The translations under genes were made by a program, and so were the position numbers. Positions 56,901 through 64,000 of a stretch of DNA of 64,000 nucleotides are shown piece by piece. Source of the stretch: Anthostomella pinea. Lineage: Eukaryota > Ascomycota > Sordariomycetes > Xylariales > Xylariaceae. The notes under the pieces were generated by a model. The model did not search any database. It saw only the letters and a list, made by a program, of their open reading frames with translations, and had not been told where the DNA came from. The stretch spans positions 620,001 through 684,000 of the forward strand of contig CAUWAG010000004.1 of assembly GCA_963556695.1 (NCBI GenBank), read 5' to 3'. Position 1 is the stretch's first letter. Each line of letters begins with the position of its first letter.

Positions 56901-59900
56901 AGGACGTCGAAAAGGCACAGGAAGAGGAGGAGAGCAAGGATACCGTCGGACCGATCCCAAGTGAGGAAAAGCCTGTCAAGAGGGCAACGTTTAAAGGTAA
57001 GGACCATACCCTCCCCAGTGCTTTTGGAGATACCCCAGGTGTTAAGTTGCTTGCTTTTGGTGGAGGTGTCCCTGGGTCGGTTCCTGCGGATGTTTTGTCG
57101 TTGGAGGAGAAGGAAGAGGATGTGATTGAGGAGCAGGGGCAGGATGGCGCGGTTGAGGAGGAGGGGGCGCCGAGTGAACTACCGGCTATCAGTACAGGTG
57201 CATCTGAGCCTGCTCAGCTTGATGACACCAAAGAGGATGTCGAGAAGTCGGCTACACCCCAAGAGAGTGGTGTCGAGCAACTTGAGGATGTTGGGGATTC
57301 GCAGCTCCTCCCTCAGAAGAGCGGCGAGAACCCCATTACCGGAGATCCGCTTGAGGGTGAGACTGTTGTGCCGGTGTCAGGTACCGAGGAGGCGGACGAT
57401 CCAAGTCAAGAACCGGTATTTGAGCATGCCTCAATCACCGAAGTCGACCCAGACGTTCTCGAAGACGAACGGGCAAGTCCAACTGCGCAGATCCTGGATC
57501 ATGCCGACGACTCTCCAGCGCTCTTGCAGGAAGTTTCTGTCACGGATGCTGCACAGGAATCCAAGGAAATAGTCTCTATTCCGCCAGTATCAGTCGAGGC
57601 CGGTCCGGCGGTGGTCATCGATGATCCCTCGCCCACCACGCCCCAAGCAGAAGTCGACACCCCGATCTCGACAACGCAAGGACTGCCTGATGTTGACGAT
57701 GCACGGCCGGAGAGCCCCGAACTACCCGACTACCTGCCGCAGGCACCGTTGTCAGACGATCAACAACTGCATGAGCCTGAAGAAAACGACCAGTCCTCGC
57801 CTTTACCACCCGAAGTTGTTGAGCAGGAAGACAAGCCATCCCCAGCAGAGGTACCCAAGGATCTTGACGTGGACATCGCACCGCCTGAAGATTCTACTGA
57901 GCCCGAAATGCTCGGAGTTGGCTCGGAAGACGCACCTCTCCTGGAGCTAACGCCGGACAATTCTGGCAGCGGCCAGCCAGCCATTGAGGCTTCGAGTACA
58001 TCGGTGATCGTGGAGTCGAATGACCAGGAGTCACCCGAGGTAGCGGCAGAGCCCACCACTCCGGAGTTGGCGAATGAACTGTCACTAGCTGATGCTGCCG
58101 TCCAGCAACCAGCAGAAGCAACTGAAGAAGTCAAGAGTTCCCACGAGGAACATAATCCTAATGACAGCCCTCATGAGCCAGAGATACATGATGAGGCAAT
58201 CACATCAGCAGCGAACCCATCCTTGCCTGAACAGTCAGTGGATCTCCCGACGCAGCTCGTCGAAGATGCCCCTGAGGCCTTCGAGATACCCGATGAACCG
58301 GAGGAATCGCTCGACCTGGGTGAGCCAGAAAGTCCACTTGATCCTGATACTGAGGTGCCGTCTGGGAACCTGGATATCGACGAGAAGGCTGCCCGCATCT
58401 CGGACACGTTGCCGCGAGAAGCCACTCTTTCGATAGACGACAGCGATCAGCATTTGCAGTCTGAAGTGGCACCAACTGCAACAGAGACCGATGATACCCA
58501 AGACGTTGTAGAGCGAGCAACTGATGAGGAGGAGCCCGCAGTCAGCGGGGCTCTTGATGAAAGCCACATCATCACTCCGCAGGCTCCAGAGGTGAGCGAG
58601 AATGCCGTCACCGCGGAGCCAGCAAGCGATGCGGAAGCCCCGCAAGAGGCCTCATCTCCGGTCGAACATAGTCCGACGGTCCTGCCACCGAATGAGGAGG
58701 CCGAAGTCGCAGAGTCAAGCCTTGATGAACAGATGAAGGAGTCGCATGAGCCGGACAGCCCTCGAACAACGGTCACGCACGAGAAGCTTGGCGAACAAAA
58801 CATACATCCCAGCTCAGATGAGCCAGAACAGCTTGTACGGCATGAGGAGAAAGACACAAACATCTTTCCGCCCTTGGAGGCTCATGTAGCCGAGTCCGAA
58901 CCGATCGCAGTTGGCCAGCCGAGTGACGTGGATTTGAAGCAGCCAGTGCAACCACCTACCGCGGATGAGCCTATTGAAGTCCAAGCTGTCTTGGAGCCAA
59001 GCACCATCGAAGCCAGTACGGCCCAATTGCCTGGGCACGCTTCCCTCCGTACAGATGCGAAGGTTCCTCAGCCATCTAAGGACGAGAATGCTGTTGAAGA
59101 GGCGCCGACGGAGCCACAAGCTGAGCCGATCGCCAAAGACGAATCCACGTCTGATGCCCAAGCTCCGATCATTTTCAACGCCGAACCGGCACAATTCCCA
59201 GATGAAGTCTCAATCACCCCTCAGATAGAGGTCGAGCACGCCGAGCTGGTGGAGCCAGATGTCATCTCGGCCCCGCAGCCCGACAAGAGCACAGCCGAGT
59301 CAGAGGTCCCCGAGACAGAGATTGATGAGACCGCAGACGCTCAGACTGACCCCCAAGCCGAGCCTCTGGCACAACCTGCGGCGGAGAACGAGCCAGTACC
59401 TATTCCAGCTCTGGAGACACAGCCCGAACAAGCTCCCAGTGACATCGTGGCCGACGATTTTGCACCGGTCCATCTCTCTGAGCCAGAAGGCGGAAGGGGT
59501 GCCCCCGAGTCATTGATCACCGATGAGAAGCACTTACCAGACTCGGATCCGTCCACTCTGGACAATGAAGTCGCGTCTGAAACCATTCATGTGCCCAACG
59601 CACTCGCTGAGACCGATTCAAGGAATGAGATCGCCTCGGACGACATTATTCCTGGCGAGGATAAAACGGCTCCATCAAAGGACGTTGACGGCCCTTCGTC
59701 AGAAGTAGGATCCCAAGTCGTCGAGAGCGAGCCCATTGTCGATGAAGAATCTGTTGCCTCAAAGCCACCAGTCGTTCCAGAGCTGCCTGCGGAGACCACA
59801 CCTGCGGAGACTGAGCCTCCCGAAGCCGAGCTTTCTATCCAAGAGGAGCCTGCTATCCAAGAGGAGCCTGTTGTCCAAGAGGAGCCTGCTGTCCAAGAGG

Positions 59901-62900
59901 AGCCTGCTGTCCTAGAGGAGTCCGATGTTCTAAAGGAGCCTGCTGCTCTCGAGGAACCTGCTGTCCAGGTAGAGCCTGTCGTCCAAGAGCATTCTGCTAC
60001 CCCAGAGGAGCCTGTTGTTCAAGAGATGCCTCTTGTTCATGCGGAGCCTGTCGTCCAAGAGGAGCCTCTCGTTCACGAGGAACCTATCATTGCAGAGGAG
60101 CCTGTCGCTGCACAGGAGCCTGTCATTGCAGAGGAGCCTGTCATTGCAGATGAGCCTGTCATTTCAGAGGAGCCTGTCATTTCAGAGGAGCCTGTAGTTG
60201 CACAGGAGCCTGCCATTAAGCAGATTGGGGCTGTCGAGGCAGAGCCAACAGTGAATCAAAAGCAGCGTATCGCCGCAGAGGATTCTATCCCCGAAGAACC
60301 TGTTCCAGCTTCAAACGATCCGTCGTCAGTGCCAGAAACATCCCCGCTGCAAGACACTCAGGAACGGGCAATTCTGGAGTCCTCCTACGCCGAGCCTGCA
60401 CTGGTTGAAGTGGTCTCAGATGTGGACGCTCCACCGGCAGAACAGACCGCATCCCACGTGCAGGATGAGGCGGACGACTCGCCGGAACCTGTCTTTAAAA
60501 GCAATGACCCAACCGACGAACAGGCAGATCCGCCCGAAGGCAAGAGTACTGAGTCGACGCTCCCAGGGGATCCGGACGCACTTGGCGAGTTTATTGAGAC
60601 CCAATTCGTACCAAAAGACGACGTGGAGACGCCCCCGGATCTGGTCGATGCGTTAGCCGCTGAGGCAGAGGGGCCGGCTCTGCAAGAGCCTGTACAAGAA
60701 GTAGCCCAGGTGCCTATCGAAGAGCCCGTACATGAGACCGCTGAAGTGCCGATTCCGGAGCCCGTAGAAATTCTGGCTCAGAGACCTGAAGAAGAGCCTT
60801 TGCTCGCTGGCCAGTCAGATGGGAAGCTCGCGGAGGATCCAGTTGAGCAACCTGTACCTGAGATTTCTCATGGAAAGGTCCAAGAGCCCAGCCAAGAAGC
60901 TGAGCAGCCCGTACCCGAGCTTTCCCATGAGAAGGTTCAAGCGCCCAGCCAAGAACCGACCTCGGGGCCAATCGAGATTTATGATCTACAGTCAACAAGC
61001 CAGCCTGTCCACAGCATTGTTGAGCCTCGAGCCGAGGCCCAAGAACCAGTTCAAAAGCCCGCAATTGACGTTATCGACGTTGTCGTGCAGAATGAACCTC
61101 TCGAGAAGCTTGCACATGAGACTGTCGGAGAGCATGTCGATGGGCCAGTTGCTACGAAGTCCGAACAAGTTGCAGATCCATCCAACGAAGCTGTCGGCGA
61201 GTCTGCTCAAGAACCTTCGCTGGAAGCCGTGCAGGAGGCCATCCGTGAGAAACGTCAAGAATCTGTCGAAGCGCCCGTTCAAGTGCCTACTGAAAAGTCA
61301 GGCTGGTCTGAGTTGTCAACCGCACTCCAGTCCCAGATAGAAACAACTGGTGCTGATGAGGAGCCACCGCTTGTCACGCAACCTACATCACTTATCGACT
61401 TCGTACCGGTTGAGCCGTCTTCTGTATATGTCGTGCCGACGAGCCCCCATATTCTACCTATGGAGCACGATGACGAATCAGGTGCTATTCAGTCCGATCC
61501 ACTGGGTAACGAAGTGCCAACAACCGCGCAGCGACCATCCGCTGAAGGGAATACGACTGATGAAGAGTCTCAACCTCGGGCGGAGCCACTGCTGGTTGAA
61601 GAACATCCTGATCCCGGACATGACGTTGCTGTTGATGTGCCAGAGGCTGCCGAGGATTTGCACTCACCAACCTCTCCTGAACCTGAAGGTGTCATCCCTC
61701 AGTCTGTGGAGGGCATCGAAACCGACAGCCCAGATCTGGACGACGATTACATCACCATTGAAAAGCCTGATGGCGATGCGCCCGATGAATCTCTGGGACC
61801 TACGGAAGCTAACTCGCTTCCTCATGGAGATCCTCCAGTCGAAGATCTGGATGCGCGAGACGATGAACAAGAGACCTCCGCAGAGGCAAAGGAGCCAGTT
61901 GATGTGGTGTCCGCGGAAACCCAGAGGGACATTCCTCAGGAATCTAAGAAACCACATGCGAAGCCTCGAGATTTTGCTCCAGAACCGAGCTCGAGTCCAG
62001 ATGAAACTCTGGCTGTCGAGGACGAGGATCATAAGCCGACACCGGTCGCAACTCTTGAATCCCCAGTGATGGAAGAGAGCCCAGAGGTACACGCCATTGA
62101 GGCCTCAGAGAGCCCCGTCATCTCCCGCGCCGATCCTAGTTCCGAAGAGGTTGAGCCTCAAAGCTTAGCCCCTACGGTATTGCCGGAAGATAGTGGCCTT
62201 CGTCCACGAGAAACTGCATCTTCGCAGGGTCTAGACAACGGTACTGAGCTCATCACGGGTGCATTGGAAGCGGCTTCGGTAGAAAAGGCCGACTTTCAAC
62301 CTCTGGACGGACTCTCTAAGAAAGGCGATGTACTAGCCAGCGAAGCCATCCCTGAGCACACATCGAAAGCGACCAATGCTAAGGACGATGTCACTCCCGA
62401 GGAGCCACTATTAGGCGTGGAGAAGTCCCTTTCGATCAATGTGCCTTCTGGGGAGCCACAGGGGCCAGAGTCCCAAGCTACAATGACCGAAGTCATCCCT
62501 AGTGAGGGCGAGGCGCTGCCGGTCTCTGTCAAAGAGCCTGCGGCAGATGAACCTCAGGTCCAACATCTGACAGACACCACTGCGTCAGCTGATCAGCTCA
62601 CACCGACTCAGTCCGATGAGATCGAGCCAAAGGAGGCTACTCAAGCCCCCAGTCTGACCGAGGTATCTGCTGAAGATATTGAGGCTCAGCCTGGTATTGT
62701 TGCTACTAAGCCAAGACCGGATGAAAGTCACGATGCTTCTACTCCAATAAAGGAAGATATCGAAGTCCAATCTCCTGCAATTGAGGTACCAGAAGCACAG
62801 GATGACGTCCCAAGTTCGGAAGGGATCAACGATAGCGTATATGCTCCAGAAAATCAGGGGCCCTTTGCCAGCGAACCGGTAGAGCAAGCGGAGTCGGTAA

Positions 62901-64000
62901 GCAAAGACGTCACGGCGAAAGAGGTTTCAAATTCCACTCATTCGGAAGAAGAGACTCGGGTCTCCGATGCGGAAGACAATGATAGCCATGATGGGCTCAT
63001 TGCTGCAGGTGTTACCGGAGCGGCCGCAATTGCCGCCAGCGGTATACTACTTGCACACAAGTCCTCGGCAGACGAGGTCGATTCCACAGGCTTGCCATCT
63101 ACCACTAAGCCAGCGGGGGCGGTTCGTACAGACTTGGATGTACCTGAACAGAGACTGGTCAAGCCAGTACCTGCCATTCCATCCGAACAAGCGCAGAATA
63201 CGCCCATGGAGAAGCTTCAGGAACCCGCATCGGTAGCCGTCTCCGATGAGGCTGAGACGTCCCATAAGGATCCGTCAGAGAGGGCCACAGTGTGGGACAC
63301 ACCACTGTCAGAAAGGGCCATATCTACCCTTACAGCTGCCAAACCTGACAGACTTCCCACGGAAGGACCAGCATACTCTGTGACAGAAGGTGATCAGGGG
63401 TCCAGTGAAGCCTTCGGTGACGTTGCAGCAACCAAGGATGTTCCTCTGTTCTCCGAGATGACAATTCCTGCTGAGCAAGCAGTTGCCGAGCGGCCCCACG
63501 AAGTAACAGAGAGCCCTCCAGTCCCTGAAGAGACATTTCAGGCGGCGCCAATGGCAGGTGTTACGCATGCGCAAAGCCCCACGGAGAAGTCCAGGTCGCA
63601 GACAGAAGTAGAGCGTTCCGCTGCGCCAGTTTTTGCTGAAACAGTAGCATCGAATGTTCATCTTCCCGGGTCGCTTGACGCCATCAAGGAGAGGCCAATC
63701 CCAGAGAAGAGCAGCAGACGTGCATTGAAACCTCCTCTAGTGCATTCTGGCACCCAAACCGATGAGGCGATCGGCCCTGACTTTCAATTCGGGTCCTTCC
63801 TACCTGGACTTTCTCACTATGAGAACCCAGAACCACGACCGACCACTCCAGCCGTTGTTCTACCCGACCTTGCGGACCCAAAGGCCAAAGCATTGGGCCG
63901 TGCCAGAAGCATCAGAAAACAACGCCGGAGAACGTTCAGGCAAGCAGAAGAGACTGTTGCTGCTGCCGTCGTCATCTATGCCGCGTCTCAAGAGATTAGC
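50990..64000 (+). CDS. Giant acidic, repetitive, disordered protein (partial; 3' end outside the window)
   Basis: Four exons (50990-51119, 51175-54202, 54263-56078, 56222 to beyond 64000) give 4251 codons so far. Introns of 55, 60 and 143 nt were placed by splice signals (the last with GTACTAAC) and frame. Exon 1 begins MSDHEGVSFCPARVDPYSHV. Exon 2 starts with an ordered motif (VDYGPVEPQTPEQALLSQA), then lysine-rich coiled segments (KKAKGKK). The rest is overwhelmingly Glu, Pro, Ala, Val, Ser and Asp with no folded domain. Internal repeats of about 22 residues (51800-52190; PKKEVEAEPAAEAPS) and six residues (59830-60215; VIAEEP, VVQEEP) are visible. At about 62989-63058 there is an Ala/Ile-rich segment (GLIAAGVTGAAAIAASGILLA), and the last residues seen turn basic (RARSIRKQRRRTFRQAEE). 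It resembles fungal proteins annotated as involucrin-repeat-like, a name from composition, not function. Structural or scaffolding roles are guesses. Confidence 0.85.
51800..52190 (+). repeat. Coding tandem repeat, about 22 residues per unit
   Basis: Five to six imperfect units of the form AVVAEPEPKKE.EAEPAAEAPSE, each about 66 bases, within exon 2 of the giant gene. Units differ mostly by synonymous or conservative changes. Confidence 0.75.
59830..60215 (+). repeat. Coding hexapeptide repeat (18-base period)
   Basis: About 20 units of x-x-E-E-P-[AVI], for example IQEEPA, VQEEPV, IAEEPV and ISEEPV, in frame in exon 4 of the giant gene. Some units carry substitutions (ESD, QEH, QEM). The DNA is a clear 18-base tandem repeat with GAGGAGCCTG as its core. 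Confidence 0.85.

Noticed and set aside
56529..57572. Plus-strand basic frames (198 and 148 codons) rich in Arg/Lys/Leu
   Set aside because: Shifted reading of the same acidic repeats; the correct frame is open from 56222 to the window end.

Overview
The window is nuclear DNA of a filamentous ascomycete (Pezizomycotina, probably Sordariomycetes). Genes are split by short introns (about 48-100 nt) with GTAAGT/GTATGT-type donors and CTAAC-like branch points. There is a HET-domain gene, a fungal sedolisin, a fungal C2H2 protein, and a very AT-rich island of the kind left by repeat-induced point mutation (RIP). The species cannot be named from the sequence alone.

Left arm (1-25150), gene-bearing: a NASP/Sim3-type histone chaperone (804-2370, +); a Cdc50/Lem3 flippase subunit (3635-4992, -); a gene-poor stretch with a retroelement relic and a local duplication; a MOSC + flavin reductase + 2Fe-2S ferredoxin fusion (8712-10507, -); a disordered nuclear-type protein (10929-12860, -); glutamine synthetase (15782-17662, +) whose start codon forms an exon by itself; a broken HET gene (19820-21738, -); and a C2H2 zinc-finger protein with an apparent frameshift (22224-24902, +).

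Transposon island (about 25150-39870): AT-rich, gene-free DNA carrying short GC-normal insertions. At least six, from at least five families, are 157-277 bp elements with LTR-like ends and exact 5-bp target duplications, i.e. solo LTRs or tiny LTR elements. Two further 204-bp LTR-like copies lie head to head. In the middle is a nested structure: a Pogo/Fot1 element (TIRs at 30305 and 38208, TA duplication) holds a full-length Copia element (30968-37055, TSD CCAGT), which itself holds two of the short LTR-like insertions. All the transposon proteins are broken.

Right arm (39870-64000): a secreted sedolisin (S53) protease (40983-43211, +); a trypsin-fold protein with a 273-nt intron containing a double inverted repeat (43451-46021, -); a protein of unknown function (46518-47496, +); a second, younger Pogo/Fot1 element with 90-bp TIRs (47844-49795); and a giant acidic repetitive protein (50990 to beyond 64000, +), open for 4251 codons in four exons and continuing past the window.

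There is no obvious metabolic cluster: the genes look like ordinary chromosomal genes around a RIP-degraded transposon nest. No CRISPR array, rRNA or convincing tRNA was seen. All splice junctions were derived by hand from reading frame, splice consensus and family similarity; no database search was run.
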